From Coix lacryma-jobi var. lacryma-jobi (lineage: Eukaryota; Streptophyta; Magnoliopsida; Poales; Poaceae), in NCBI GenBank assembly GCA_009763385.1, contig CM019831.1:17138080-17202079 (forward strand): a DNA stretch of 64,000 nucleotides. The letters are read 5' to 3'. The notes beneath the pieces are model-generated. The model ran no database searches, was not told the origin of the DNA, and worked only from the letters and a program-made list of their open reading frames with translations. The position numbers and the translations under genes are program-made. Shown here one piece after another: positions 33,350 to 44,815 of this stretch. The first letter of the stretch is position 1. Each line of letters opens with the position of its first letter.

Positions 33350-34381
33350 CTACTGGGCTCCACCGGGGGCATCGTTGGCTCTATACTTCTTCTTGTAAAC
33401 AGCTGCATAGTCTAGCTCACCGCGAAGGTAATCCACTTCGCGCTCCAAACGCCTTATCACCTTCTGAGCCGCACGCAGGTCATCTTGCACCTTGTCGGCC
33501 TTCCTATGCACCTCGTAGGCATGCTGAGCAGTAGAGACCAGAACCGGGTACTCCACTGGTGGTAGCAGGGTTCGCCACGAGCCCTCCATGTCACTTTGGG
33601 GCAGGTAGCGGTAGCGATCATTCCTCATCCTCTGGAAGCGAAGGCCATGGTAGTGCAGGTAGGCATCCTGCGCTGCGTCCTCCATACTCGCGAGGGCATC
33701 ACTACGCTTGGTGGTAGTCCTGTGAGCTGACTCTATGACATGAGCTTGATCAGCAGCTTTCCAACCTGTAACCATCAGGTCGGACTTCCAGTATGTAGCT
33801 TCCAACGGGTGGGTGTACTCTCCGCAGTGGTATTGGAGTTTAGCCTCCATGTCCGGGTAGTACTCCTCCAGCAGACGAACCAGCATACTATGGTAGTACG
33901 CTGTCTCGTCGGGCTTCTTAAACATGAAGCGACGATCCCAACCAAGGTCTTCCACCACCTGCGCTGCCGGGGAGGCAGGGGGTGCTGGTGCCGAAGCTGA
34001 CGAAGCGGCGGGAGAGTGTACCACCGGGTATACTGGCACGAAGGCTGGCGCCGCAGGAGCTGGTGGAGCGTCAGGTGCTGCAGGAGCGGGTGCCTCTGGA
34101 GCAGGGACCTCAGGCGTTGGCGCCTCAGGCTCAGGCTCCACTGGGACTGGCACCTCCGGAGCAGGCACCTCCGGAGCCGGAGACTCGGGAACTGCTGCAG
34201 GGGGCGGGGATGGCGCTGCTAGCTCCTCAGAAACTGCTGGAGTAACGGTCAACTCTTCATCCTCCGCGAAGACGTCGTTGGAGGAGCTGGAAGAACCATC
34301 ACTGTCGGGGATGTGAACCACAGGGGGAGCAGGCTGGCTGGTGAAAAGAGCACGGTAGGCACGGGTGTTCATGCGAGGCAT
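33350..34381 (-). CDS. Extra ORF upstream of gag in element F (ORF0-like)
   Basis: The frame is open from 34495, but the first 38 codons overlap the leader near the PBS and are hydrophobic. I choose the ATG at 34381 (MPRMNTRAYRALF), giving 343 residues. Residues about 20-50 are acidic and Ser-rich, and about 50-150 are Pro/Ala/Glu repeats (APEVPAPE type). A folded region follows with many aromatic residues (LLEEYYPDMEAKLQYH). The last 60 residues look like a coiled coil (RRLEREVDYLRGELDY). No enzyme motif is seen. Rice RIRE3 and RIRE8 were reported to have an additional orf0 before gag, and this may be its counterpart. The frame is intact in a young element. The function is unknown. Confidence 0.75.
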   Translation of the reverse strand: MPRMNTRAYRALFTSQPAPPVVHIPDSDGSSSSSNDVFAEDEELTVTPAVSEELAAPSPPPAAVPESPAPEVPAPEVPVPVEPEPEAPTPEVPAPEAPAPAAPDAPPAPAAPAFVPVYPVVHSPAASSASAPAPPASPAAQVVEDLGWDRRFMFKKPDETAYYHSMLVRLLEEYYPDMEAKLQYHCGEYTHPLEATYWKSDLMVTGWKAADQAHVIESAHRTTTKRSDALASMEDAAQDAYLHYHGLRFQRMRNDRYRYLPQSDMEGSWRTLLPPVEYPVLVSTAQHAYEVHRKADKVQDDLRAAQKVIRRLEREVDYLRGELDYAAVYKKKYRANDAPGGAQ

Positions 34382-34561
34382 CCTGACGTTATAAAACAAG
34401 ATAAGATAAGCGGAAACAATTAGTTTTATGCAAAAGGATAAGAATAAGAAGCAGGTATAAATTTTAATAAAGTAACAAGTTAATAAAATAAGCATGAACA
34501 GGTAACAAAAAGGTGTTAGACGGCCATTTCCTAGCTAGGCTTGCGTCCTACAGTCAACAAA

Positions 34562-34573
34562 GCTCTGATACCA
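34562..34573 (-). other. Primer-binding site of element F
   Basis: The minus strand reads TGGTATCAGAGC, complementary to the 3' end of initiator tRNA-Met, three bases from the 5' LTR end. Confidence 0.85.
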
Positions 34574-34576
34574 ATT

Positions 34577-37500
34577 TGTCACACCCCAATTTTAAGGATA
34601 AAACTGAGGCGGAATACTCATGTGTGCCCAGGAAACAATCACACACATAAGTAGACAAATTACAAGAGTAGCATCATCACATTGTTTATTACATCGCGAT
34701 AGTACTCAAAACAAAGTCTTACACCATACTGAAACACAGATCGCTGAACTGGTACACAAACTAAACCACAGGGAAACGTCGACTGGGGGAGCAGCTAGCC
34801 TAGAAGTCTTCAGGAAAGTCGCCAACTGCACCTTCATCTGTTACCCATCCGGGATTTTGCCCAAAAAGAAGATAAACAACAAGCGTAAGTACTCCACGTA
34901 CTTAGCAAGCTAACATAGGGTTCATGAGGCTCAAAAAGGCAGACGCTGTCTGACTGCAGTAGCTTTTAAGTTGGCAAAGTTTTAACATTAAGGTAAACGA
35001 ATATTGTGCTTAACCCTTAACCCATGATCCATTTGTCCAACAAAGGTAAGATATGACATCATAATGTACCAACAACATAAAGTAACAATTGTTAAGTTTC
35101 ATAGTTCCGCTAGTTTTCCGGGCCGCTCGTGACCGTGAGCACGGCTGTTATAACAGTTTTACACTCTGCAGAGGTGGTGCATCTTTACCCACAAGCCGTG
35201 TTACCCTTGTGCCCGAGGCGGCCAACCTCTTGATCCACTTCCGAGGTAGATCGGCAGGGCACACTATGAAGCCTTTCGCTGGTTCGTCTAACTGGTCAGG
35301 GCCGCTAGGTTTCCTTGGCAGGCAGATGTAGCAACCCCCCTTTTCTATGGCACAAGGCCATCGCAGCTACACACATAGAAACAGGAGCAGCCCTACACCC
35401 AAAGTGGCAAGCCCCTTTTGCGCCCTTTCGGGTCACCGCTGCCATATTGGACAAGGTCCAGTTTACTGAGCTAAAACCAGAGCCATATAGCACTCATGGT
35501 AGCACTGTCAATCCCAGCTTTTGCTAACAGCAAGTTTTATTAACCGTTTAACAACGTATCATCATGAGAAACAAATTCATCATTGGACTGGATCAATTAT
35601 AAGTCAGTTTAGCACTAGCAAAGCTACCCACATGCATATATCCCACGGGAACAAAAACATCACCGATCAAAAACTAAGTGGGTTTTCTAAGGTTGCTCAG
35701 TTGGACACATGCATAAATGAGTGATTAAAGTAAAGTGTATAGGTAAACAAGGAGATCCCATGCTAACTTGCCTTGGTTGTCGAAAGGTTGATCCTCCGGC
35801 TGATCACTGAACGTGGGGTCCTGGTCGTACCACACTGACTCACCGTCTACTCGATCACAACATCACCACGCATTCCAGGTGCAACCATACACGATGCAAA
35901 CAAGGCTATTATTAGAACAATACACCAAACAGTAATAAACTGAAATAAAACTTTGATAAAACTGAAGTACGCATCTCTACGATCACAACAAGCTTTGGTT
36001 CATCGAAAACGGAGCTACGGCGTGAAAGTTACGATCGAAACGGTAAATATAAAGCCCTAAACAAGATTAACTAGGACCCTAAAGCTAGACTGCCCAAAAC
36101 AGGCTAACAGGGGTATAAACGGGTAGAGCACTAAATTACGAAGCTAACGCAATTTGAACGGGTCAAATCGGAGCTAAAACGTGAATTTTATAAGCAAAAC
36201 AATGTAGTGGCATTTCTGTAAATAGACTGAATTGCAATAGAATTTAAATCAGAAATTAAATTGAATTTAAAACAAATCCAGCCGGCGGCTGGACTGCGCC
36301 TCATTATCACCGAAACACAGGGGCCTGGTTACAAGTTTTATAAGGCACAGGGAATAGTGGAAAAGGAAGTGCGGGTTGATTCCTGTTTTCCTCGGGGTCT
36401 CTTTAACAAAACCTCCCCCGAAGGGGTACGGGCTACGCACGTCCGTCGGATCGCCGACCGATGGCGAGGATTAGCTCAAGGGGCGCGCACGTGCGGGGTG
36501 AACCGACAGCGTGCACCGGCCGCGGCGTCGCGGCGCTCGGCGCGACGTCGCGCGCGGTCCCGCCATGGCCGACGCGCGGAGGCTCGCGGACGTGGGCGCA
36601 GGGGGCACCCCGAGCCATACCAAGGGCATGGAGGAAAAACGGAGCACCAGGGGGTTCTCACCGCGGTAAAAAGGACGGCGGGGAGATGCTGACGGCGGCG
36701 GACGGAGGAGACCGAAACTCGGCGGCCGGCGAGGATCTGCTCAAGGGAGACGGCGGCGGTTAGGGCCAAGCCAGGCGAAAGAGGGGGAGGGAGATGGATC
36801 GGCAACTTCACCGAGGCGCGGCGAAGCTCGAGGGAGGTCGCAGACGGCCGAAGCGGTGCCGAAGCAACGGACCGACGGCGGCGGCGGCAATGGCAGCGGG
36901 GAAACTCCGCACGGATGCTCGGGAGCTCGGTTGTGCGTCGCTGCGGGAGTGGGAGAGGGGAAAGAAGGAGCGGGGTGCGGCCGCATCTACTAAATGCACG
37001 AGGGCAAGAGCGAGGTCGTGGGAGCGGGCGCCGCACGACGCGCGGACGACGCGGAGCGCGGCGGTTGCGCTCGGGACGGCGCGCGAGGAGGGGAAGAAGG
37101 AGACTGACACGCGGGCCCTGGATGTCAGCGAGAGAAGGGAGGGAGACGCAGCGGCGCTGCAGCTGCGCTGAGCTGGGCCGGCCTGCGGGCCGAGCGGGCG
37201 AAGGAAAAAAGGAGAGGGGGCCGGCCCGACGGGAAAGGAGAAGGGGGGGAGGGAAAAGGCCCAGCGGCGGGAAGAGAAGGAGGGGAAAGGCGCCGGCGGG
37301 CTGGGCTGCCCGGGCGGTTGGGCCGAAAACAAGGGAAGGAGAGAGAGGGAGAGGAATAAATCCTTTTCATTTTATTTTCAAAGCAATTCAAGTCATTTCC
37401 AAAAGAGTTTGAATTCAAAACAAATTTTGGCAAAAACCAGTCACTCCAATAAATCCAGTGCATCAGCATGAATGCATAAACATGTTGCCACCATTATTTT

Positions 37501-37602
37501 AATTCAACAAAAATTTATTTAACCCTAAGTTAAATGCTCACAAATTCATTATTAAAAACATTTTCACCTATTTTGTTTTGGAGAAATTTTTAGGGTGTTA
37601 CA
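34577..37602 (-). repeat. 5' LTR of element F (3026 bp)
   Basis: It matches 25124-28151 except for one substitution and two missing Gs in a G run. It is followed by the duplicated target TACTA at 37603-37607. Overlapping frames in its GC-rich block (about 36380-37330) are not considered genes. Confidence 0.95.
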
Positions 37603-37607
37603 TACTA

Positions 37608-39236
37608 GTACAAATGTACTAGTGAACCAAAACTTTATTCCTCTCAAAGCAAACCGAGGCACATGGCATGAACAAAACAATGTTTATCATGCAAAAGGGG
37701 AGATCAAGGTGAAGGAGAAAGACACTTATGTCATGATGTGGTTGGAACTTGTAGTAAACATGACACAAAATTGCATAGGAAGAGGTTTCATGTTTGAGCA
37801 TTTAATTTAGAGATGAGAATGTGAAGACAAAAGATGATCATTGAAACTTAACATCTCAGACTCCACTCTTCCTACGTTGGGTTAAGACAAGACAAGATAG
37901 AAGAGCATAAGCACAAGAATTTAACTTGATTCAAGTTAAGGCCAGGTCAGGTGACTTATACACGCATCTAACATATATACCAGCAATTTTTAGTTCAATA
38001 ACCAAACTAGACATCATGTCAAATTTGGTTAAGGAAGGCTATTTAACCTAAGCACCATGCTTAATTTAAAAGCCTTTAGAAGTGTGTGCACAACACTTCC
38101 AAACTAAACATACTAGCACGAATGGAAAGAAGCATGAAAGACACAAAACTTTAGGAACATTTATATTGCTCAAGGTGACAAGGAATTAAAAGCATAGGCC
38201 ATGATTATGAACAGAAAGAAAGCATGATTGAGAAAGCTAAGCATTACCATGTTAGGAAAACTTAAACAAGTTCAATTAGTTACTCATATATTCATGCTCA
38301 TAAGGTCAAAAATAATGATTAAACATTAAGCACATACCTTAGCGATGTTACCTTTGTCACTTGAAGCGTGAGGATGACCTTGGATAGACCATCATTGCTT
38401 TTAAGCTTCTTATCCTCACTCTTGAATTGCACATTTGCATCTTGTTCTTGATTTGAATTCCTTCTTCTTGATGTCACCCATAATATGCTTCCTAAGTCTT
38501 GATTCATGATTTTGATATCTGCAACAAAGACTTGTACAAGGTGATACTACAAACCCGACCGGTGTGCGAGCACATCAGCCGGTGCAACAATCAAGCTCAT
38601 TCTTCTTTTAGGTTGGCACCATTTTATTTGAAAGGGAAGACATTACTACTACTACTACTACTATGATAGACACTAAACAAACTAAGAAAGCAAATAAACA
38701 AACGGGTTATCTCCCGGCAGTGCTTTGTTTTAAGTCATAAGCTTGACTTCTGCAGTTGAACTGCAAGAACTTATGCCTAGGCAACTACGAGCTTTGGAAT
38801 GCTTATGGTAAACAAAAGCATCCATAACCATCCTATTGAAGGTTTGATGAAAGAGAGACATAGGATGGTTGAAACTCTCATAAATGCTAGCAGAAAAAGG
38901 AAAGAAAGACTCTAGAGATTTCTCATGAGAGTGTGGATCTGGTGGCTCTTCCAAAATATAACTTCTATACTCGTCCACCTAATTCTCCTTATTGGACTCC
39001 AAAGTTGATTCCTCGAGAATGTCAATAGACCAAATATCTTCGTCCATCATCTCTTGTCTATGACACTCTACGAATGGATTTTCGTCCTCGTCCTCCATTA
39101 AGATGGGGATCCATGCCTCCGGCGACTTTCGCTCTCTTTCAACATCAACCAAAAGATTTGGATTGTCTTCTTGAATTGAATGGTCACGAAAGAAACAAGG
39201 AGGGTCATACGAAGGATCAAGGTATATGGTGGAGGA
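37608..39236 (-). other. Internal non-coding region of element E, 5' side of the element F insertion
   Basis: No supported ORF in 1.6 kb. A short trinucleotide run of TAC/ACT repeats is at 38643-38663. Joined to 23216-25118 it forms the non-coding part of element E that replaces pol. Confidence 0.6.
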
Positions 39237-40190
39237 TTATATTGATTTGAGGGACTCTTGGACCACCAAATCTTGAGATGAATAGAGAAAATGATGATTT
39301 GGGGTCAAGGATGCTAGAGATCCCTGTTGGATGGGATGACTGAAGGTGTTTTCATCATCAGATGAGATATCCTCCTCAAATTCTATATGAAACTCCAAAG
39401 GATTAATTTCTTCTTCCTTTGGTGTCCTTATGAATGGCTCAGGAATTGGGATGACATCTAAAGGTTTGGATGGAATTGGGAAAGATTTGGATGTCGAAAC
39501 TTCTTCTTGCACGGGGGTTGGATTATCCTTTTCTTCACAGGAGTCACCATGGACATCGGTTTAGGGAGAGTTTTCTAAGATCCTATCAAGGATAGCTCTC
39601 CCCTCACTACTAGAAAGATGTAAGAGGGCTCCTCCAGAAGCAATGTCAAGGAAATGGGTAGATTTCTCACTAAGACCCAGATAGAAATGTTGCAAAAGCA
39701 TGGGATTGGGTATAGCAAGATCAGGGCCAGATGTAGAAAGGTCTATCAAACGGGCCCAAGCAGCACCAAGAGATTCGTTCTCTTTTTGCTTGAAGGTTAG
39801 GACTTTTACTCTAAGATAAATCACTCGAAAGATAGGGAAGAAGGTTAAGCGGAACTTGGATTGAAGAACTTCCCAATCTCCATTTACACTCTCTACGGTT
39901 CGTGTATACCACAGCTTGGCTATTCCCGTCAAAGAGAACGGAAATAGCTTCCACTTTAGCGTATCATGTGACATGCCCAAAATGTGAAGGCATGAACACA
40001 ATAGCACAAACTCACGTAGATGAGCATATGGGTTTTCATTTCTTTCCCCAGAAAAAGATTGTTCCTGAACTCTAGTTATGAAAGAAGGGTGGATTTCATA
40101 ACTATTGTCAAGGATAGGCTTTGATGATGAAGGTGGCTCAAATTTGGTGCCCTTTGGACTAGCGAATTGAAGAATGGTAATGGGGCACAT
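39237..40190 (-). pseudogene. gag: Athila-type gag of element E, one in-frame stop
   Basis: The capsid-like retrotransposon gag region is clear in residues about 40-200 from the ATG at 40190. Landmarks are NPYAHLREFVLLCSCL, LKWKLFPFSL, KLWYTRTVESVNGDWEVL and LLHLSSSEGRAILDRIL. The longer frame to 40301 starts at a TTG inside the LTR and reads through the PBS, so it is rejected. A TAA at 39561-39563 interrupts the frame, after which about 108 codons stay open to 39237 with an acidic, Pro-rich tail. There is no zinc knuckle, protease or later pol domain. The protein would form particles, but this copy is truncated. Confidence 0.85.
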
Positions 40191-40256
40191 TGTATGAAAG
40201 GGTAAAGGATAAAAGATACTTGGACAACTCAATTCTAAACTAGAACAGCTACTGTT

Positions 40257-40273
40257 CCCCGGCAACGGTGCCA
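40257..40273 (-). other. Primer-binding site of element E
   Basis: The minus strand reads TGGCACCGTTGCCGGGG, close to the tRNA-Asp primer site used by Athila elements. It lies seven bases after the 5' LTR end. Confidence 0.8.
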
Positions 40274-40280
40274 GAAATCT

Positions 40281-41744
40281 TGTTGACACTTGATAGGGCA
40301 AACAGATAAATCCGCAAGCGCACGAATGTCAATTGTAGCTTTCACCCAGGAGTATTCCAAGGTATCGAATTTCTACGAGGAACATGAAGTGATATAGTGA
40401 AGAACTAAGACTATCCAAGGGTGGATCAAAGGTAGGGGATAAACGATAGAGAGGATAGGTGTGATCTCCTCTACTAAGGCAAGACTAAGAAGACTTTACT
40501 ATAGCTTTACTATGGGGCGTACCCGCCCTAAAGTCACCAAAAGGTTGATCAGGCAGAAAGCACAACAAGCCCTACGATTTAATAACTAAGCCCAACGTGG
40601 GGGAATACATAGGCAGACAGGGCTATCACCACCTGTCGCTACCCCAGCTATCCGGAGGCTTAGCCGCAATCATAGGTAAGATATAAACTAAGCACCACGC
40701 TTACTCTATAAACTTACTACTCTAATCACTCGAGACAATTAGAGCACCCTAATCAGGCGGTGAACAAGTAAAGAGCAATAAAGTAATACTTAAGTAATGC
40801 AATAGTAGAACAAAGTACCACACTAGAAGAAGAAGGCAGACTTCACTTGAAGAAGACTCCGCCGATTACAAGAGGAAGGTCGCCGACAGGCCCGGCTCCT
40901 CCTCCAGCTTCTCCTCACTCTCTTCTACTCTTCTACTTCTCACTAGGAGACTAGAACTACTACTCTCATAATGGAAGAGAAATGAAACAACACTCTTGTG
41001 GTGTGTGTGGTGTGTGAGGTGTGTGTTACAAGTGAGGGAGAGGGGGTCTATTTATAGGCTAAGGTGGAGTAGGGGCTACTCCATTGCCATGTCATCAATC
41101 CATGTGACCTTCCTTCTCCTCCCTTGGATGAAACCGTCATTGTAACCACCTTAAACCAACGCTCAGGATGAAACAACTTGTGCTTCTTGCAAACTGAGTG
41201 AAGGGGAGTCGGTTTGGCGCCTGGGGGTTGGCGGCCGCCATAGGGGGGTGGCGGCCGCCACACCACTTTGGAGTGGGCCCTTCCCCTTTGGTGTGGGGCC
41301 TCTTGGGGTGTATTAGAGTGTGGGTATGAAGCCCTTTGTCTGTTTGATCACCGAAATGTGCTGGGTGAACCACAATCCACGTGATGCTAATTGTTGGCCA
41401 CTGATTCTTGCACTGACTTGGAATCAAGGGTGGAGAAGGCTTGGGGATGTCTTTCTTGGCCTCTCCCATGGATTGGTGAGGTGTCACCAAAGGTGACATG
41501 GCGGGCGCCATGCATAGGTGGTGGGCGCCACCCCCATGTGGGCTAGAGTGGCCCACCTTGCTCCATTTTGCTCTCTAGTGCTTAATTTTTGATATTTTTG
41601 CATAGTTTTCCTGCATGAGCAAATATTTCCAAGTACAAGTGGAACTAGGTCAATTATAAACATAAATCACTACTTGTGGTATGGTTTACCTCTCTTTTTG
41701 ATGGAATGTTGATGGTCAAAATTAATACTTAAGGACCATCAACA
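40281..41744 (-). repeat. 5' LTR of element E (1464 bp)
   Basis: It has the full TGTTGA/TCAACA termini and is followed by the TCTCT target duplication at 41745-41749. A TATA box (TATAAATA on minus) is at 41049-41056, at the same place as in the partner LTR. Confidence 0.9.
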
Positions 41745-41749
41745 TCTCT

Positions 41750-42714
41750 CACGATGATGCACAAGATGGTTCAAATGGAATTTCAATCCAACCCTTGATT
41801 CAGAAGATCTCGTGAAGAATTGAAGAGGGAGAAACGAAGAACGCGAAGAACAAAATGTGAGCTCAAAGATTTCAGCAAAATCCCCAACGAAGAGACAATG
41901 AGATTATGGTCTCCCTTCCTAAAATCGAAGTACACAGAGGAAAGATTGTCATCTCTGCGGATCTCAACAACAGCTATAGAGAGAAGCCCTAACAGATGAA
42001 TGTTTAGCTGGAAAATAACAACTGAAGAGATGTGCTGAAGAGATAAGAAAAGATGAGGGGTGTCATCCCTTACTTATAGCCTATTACATAATAACCCTTC
42101 TACCCCTAGATACATAAAGCAAACTAGCTAGCCCAGGGGCATTCTAGTCCAACTCTGTAAGGATCTTCATCGATGGTCACACGCCTTCCTCATCGGTCGC
42201 TTTGCCGCAACGCAAACCTCCCGATGCTGCCACGTGCCGTCCCGACGACCACGCGCCTTCTCACCGCTAGCTTTGCATCGACGCAAGCCTCGCGATGCCG
42301 CCATGTGTTGTCCCGTTCTGCTTCGGAACCTCTGCTGCATTTTGAGGCCCAAACCGGCAAACCTGTCATCCTGAGTTTTGAGGCCCAAACTCAGAAACCA
42401 ACCACCCCAGGTTTTTAGGCCCAAACCTAGAAACCTTCGCTGGTGGTTTTTCGAGCCTCTACAACCAAACCCTCGCCGAAGACGGAGCATGGGTCTCATG
42501 CCCTGTTGCGGACACCGATGTCAATACATGTCCAGCCTCTGCTAAGCACGACGCATTCACCTTCCTCCCTGACTTGACCGACGGCACTTGCATCTCCCAT
42601 GCAAGCCCGTATCCGGCCTCCGCCAAGTGCCATGATGCCATCGCCTTCCGTCTTGACTCGACCGACGCCATCTTCATCCCCACATACACTTGCTCGTTGC
42701 CGCCAAGTGCCAGC
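41750..42714. other. Segment X, middle piece, probably an old LTR on the minus strand
   Basis: No supported ORF. The minus strand has GGCTATAAGTAAGG at 42067-42080, which looks like a TATA region with a transcription start. A ~70-bp tandem duplication lies at 42179-42244 and 42251-42315, and a ~35-bp unit with GAGGCCCAAAC or TAGGCCCAAAC occurs three times at 42341-42436. It ends with CCAGC, the left target copy of element G. Confidence 0.45.
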
Positions 42715-44589
42715 TGAAACAACCTAATTTCCTTGAAGGGAAATCCACAGAGTCGTAGTGTAATTTGACCTTGGTAGATCATATTACCCGAATTCCAGTT
42801 CACATATCACAGTCTTACATCGATAAGAGTACATAAATTTTATTACATCGCCACACTGGCGGAAAGCAAAAAAATAGCTATCATCCAGAAAAGCCTTGTA
42901 AAAGCGGTAGCGTCCTTTCTCCGACTTGAGCGTAGGCACGAAACCCTACTCGTCAAACTCCTCCGAGTGGAACTCCCCTTCAGAACCTGGAACCCAAGTT
43001 TCAGTACGATTTGTACTGGCCACATTTTCCCATCCTAATATGCTTGTTATGTGGAAAGTGGATGCAACAGGATATACAAAACAGACCTATGCAGGCTGGG
43101 GTTTCCTATGCATAATAAGTATTTAGTTATAGTAGTAATTATCAGGTTTCCATCATCATACCACCATGTCCATCACCATACCCATAACCATCACCATCTC
43201 ATACACACACTCGTCCACTCAGTCGACTAAGGCTAGCTCCCTCCCAGCCTTGTCTCAACGGCCCGCAGCCTCGCACTAGGCTCGCGGCCGGCACTCTCAT
43301 ACCAGAGGGAGAAAATAGAAGACTCATCTCACTAATCAGTACCAAAGACATCCAAGAAAGGTCCATAGCCAATCAAGTTGGCATATGTATCGATCGATCA
43401 ACCATACACTCTGCAGAGGTTTACTACGCCACAAGATGTGCCATCCTCGTTGGATATCGCCAACTAGGCTCATTCCGACCGTCTGGTCTAGCTTAGGGGT
43501 TTCCACTCTACCTTTCAGCCCTGGTACACCCCAAGTCTAGTCTGGGGTGGCTGAAACTGTGAAGTCCTTGTTCCCTCTCCCGAAGTGGGAGACAAGACAT
43601 GTTCCCGCTCCCGAAGTGGGAGCCATGACATGTTCCCGCTCTCGAAGTGGGAGCCATGTTCGTCTTAGAAGGGTGTGGGTCCCCGTGCCCGTACCTTCCT
43701 CACACTCTCTCGCCAAGCAGTAGTGGCAACTCCTACCTGGGGGTCTGGCCGTCCCGTCCCATTCCAGGCGAGTGGTTTCATAAGGCATCCTGTTTGTAGC
43801 TAAGTACCACGAACGGGTCCTAAGGGTGACCAAGCCAAAATGTCTTCTCGAGGGTTTCCATTTACCGTGCCACCATAGCACCTCCACCTCGGGCTCCACC
43901 TCCTCGAGGTTCACACCCAGGCCACCTCATCCTATACCATCACATGCCTGCCGCAGGCTTAAGTTACCCCTCAACGGGTACTCCACTTTCCAGGTGCCTA
44001 GGTAGCACCTCGGCATGACTTGCCCCATTGGCTCGTCTTATATTTCAGCTTGGTCGACTCAACCCTCACCACCATACTCACCCAAGACACACGCAGCACT
44101 CTCCCCAGAATCATCAATTATCATCATCCATCGTATTCCATCACACAATATTTCTAGGTTTAATAAGCATGGGAGAGTAATATCATATAAGCGCGGCGTG
44201 TGACTAATCTATCAGAAGGGTAAGCAAGGGATTGGTTGCGTCAAGGTATAGGCTCACAAGTAATCTATTATGCAACCTAGCACAGTTTATTTGCAGAAAG
44301 TAAAGTGCTTGCATGCCTAATAGGATTCTATGGAGTTGGATGGGTTGTGGCACCTTCGGTGTAGTCGTCCCCGTATTCCTCGCGGTACTCACCATCCTCG
44401 TTCTCCAGGTCCTCCGCTGAGTCTGAAATACAGGCGATATATGTCGCGTTAGCGACATATAAAACATAGCAAAAAGATATGATAAAATCCAAAAGATCCA
44501 AATACAATCAAAAATAACTCCATTGTATAGAGCTCGATTTTAGATGAATTTTGGTCCTGGTCTCGTATTTTTCTGAGCTTGTATGAATT

Positions 44590-44815
44590 TCCAAAGAGTG
44601 CTCGAGGGGGTGCCTCTCGAGGGGTGCCTGAGGAGTGCTCGAGGGGTGCCTCTCGAGGGGTGTCTGAGGAGTGCTCGAGGGGTGCCTGAGGAGTGCTCGA
44701 GGGGTGCCTCTCGAGGGGTGCCTGAGGAGTGCTCGAGGGGTGCCTGAGGAGTGCTCGAGGGGTGCCTCTCGAGGGGTGCCTGAGGAGTGCTCGAGGGGGT
44801 GTCTCTGGAGGGGTG
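44590..44815. repeat. CTCGAGG-rich minisatellite in the 3' LTR of element G
   Basis: Units of about 36 bp and a shorter 22-bp form alternate (GAGGAGTGCTCGAGGGGTGC followed by CTCTCGAGGGGTGCCT or not). The same array, with a different number and order of units, is at 54535-54800 in the other LTR. Confidence 0.85.

Larger units (their letters stand above)
25124..37602 (-). mobile_element. Element F: intact, very young Tekay-type chromovirus (Ty3/gypsy)
   Basis: The element is 12,479 bp, flanked by TACTA duplications (25119-25123 and 37603-37607). Its LTRs are 3028 and 3026 bp. Reading on the minus strand: 5' LTR (34577-37602), PBS for initiator tRNA-Met, an extra ORF (33350-34381), gag-pol (28200-32678), PPT, 3' LTR (25124-28151). 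The only LTR differences I find are one A/G substitution (near 26968 versus 36430) and a 2-bp G-run indel (near 27197). Long LTRs, a tRNA-Met primer and a C-terminal chromodomain place it in the Tekay/Del chromoviruses. All parts needed for autonomous movement appear present. Confidence 0.95.
21760..41744 (-). mobile_element. Element E: gag-only Athila-lineage Ty3/gypsy element, split by element F
   Basis: Both ends show TGTTGA/TCAACA inverted termini and are flanked by the 5-bp duplication TCTCT (21755-21759 and 41745-41749). Reading on the minus strand, the 5' LTR is at 40281-41744, followed by a tRNA-Asp-type PBS, an Athila-type gag and non-coding sequence to the 3' LTR at 21760-23215. Without element F and its duplicated target it would be about 7.5 kb. 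There is no pol, so it depends on enzymes from another element. The two LTRs differ at many positions, so it is clearly older than F. Confidence 0.88.

Noticed and set aside
34562..34573. tRNA-like string near the LTRs of elements F and G
   Set aside because: These are primer-binding sites complementary to a tRNA 3' end, not tRNA genes. No tRNA or rRNA gene was found in the window.
40191..40301. Upstream extension of the Athila gag frame
   Set aside because: It starts at a TTG inside the LTR and translates the primer-binding site. The ATG at 40190 is preferred.
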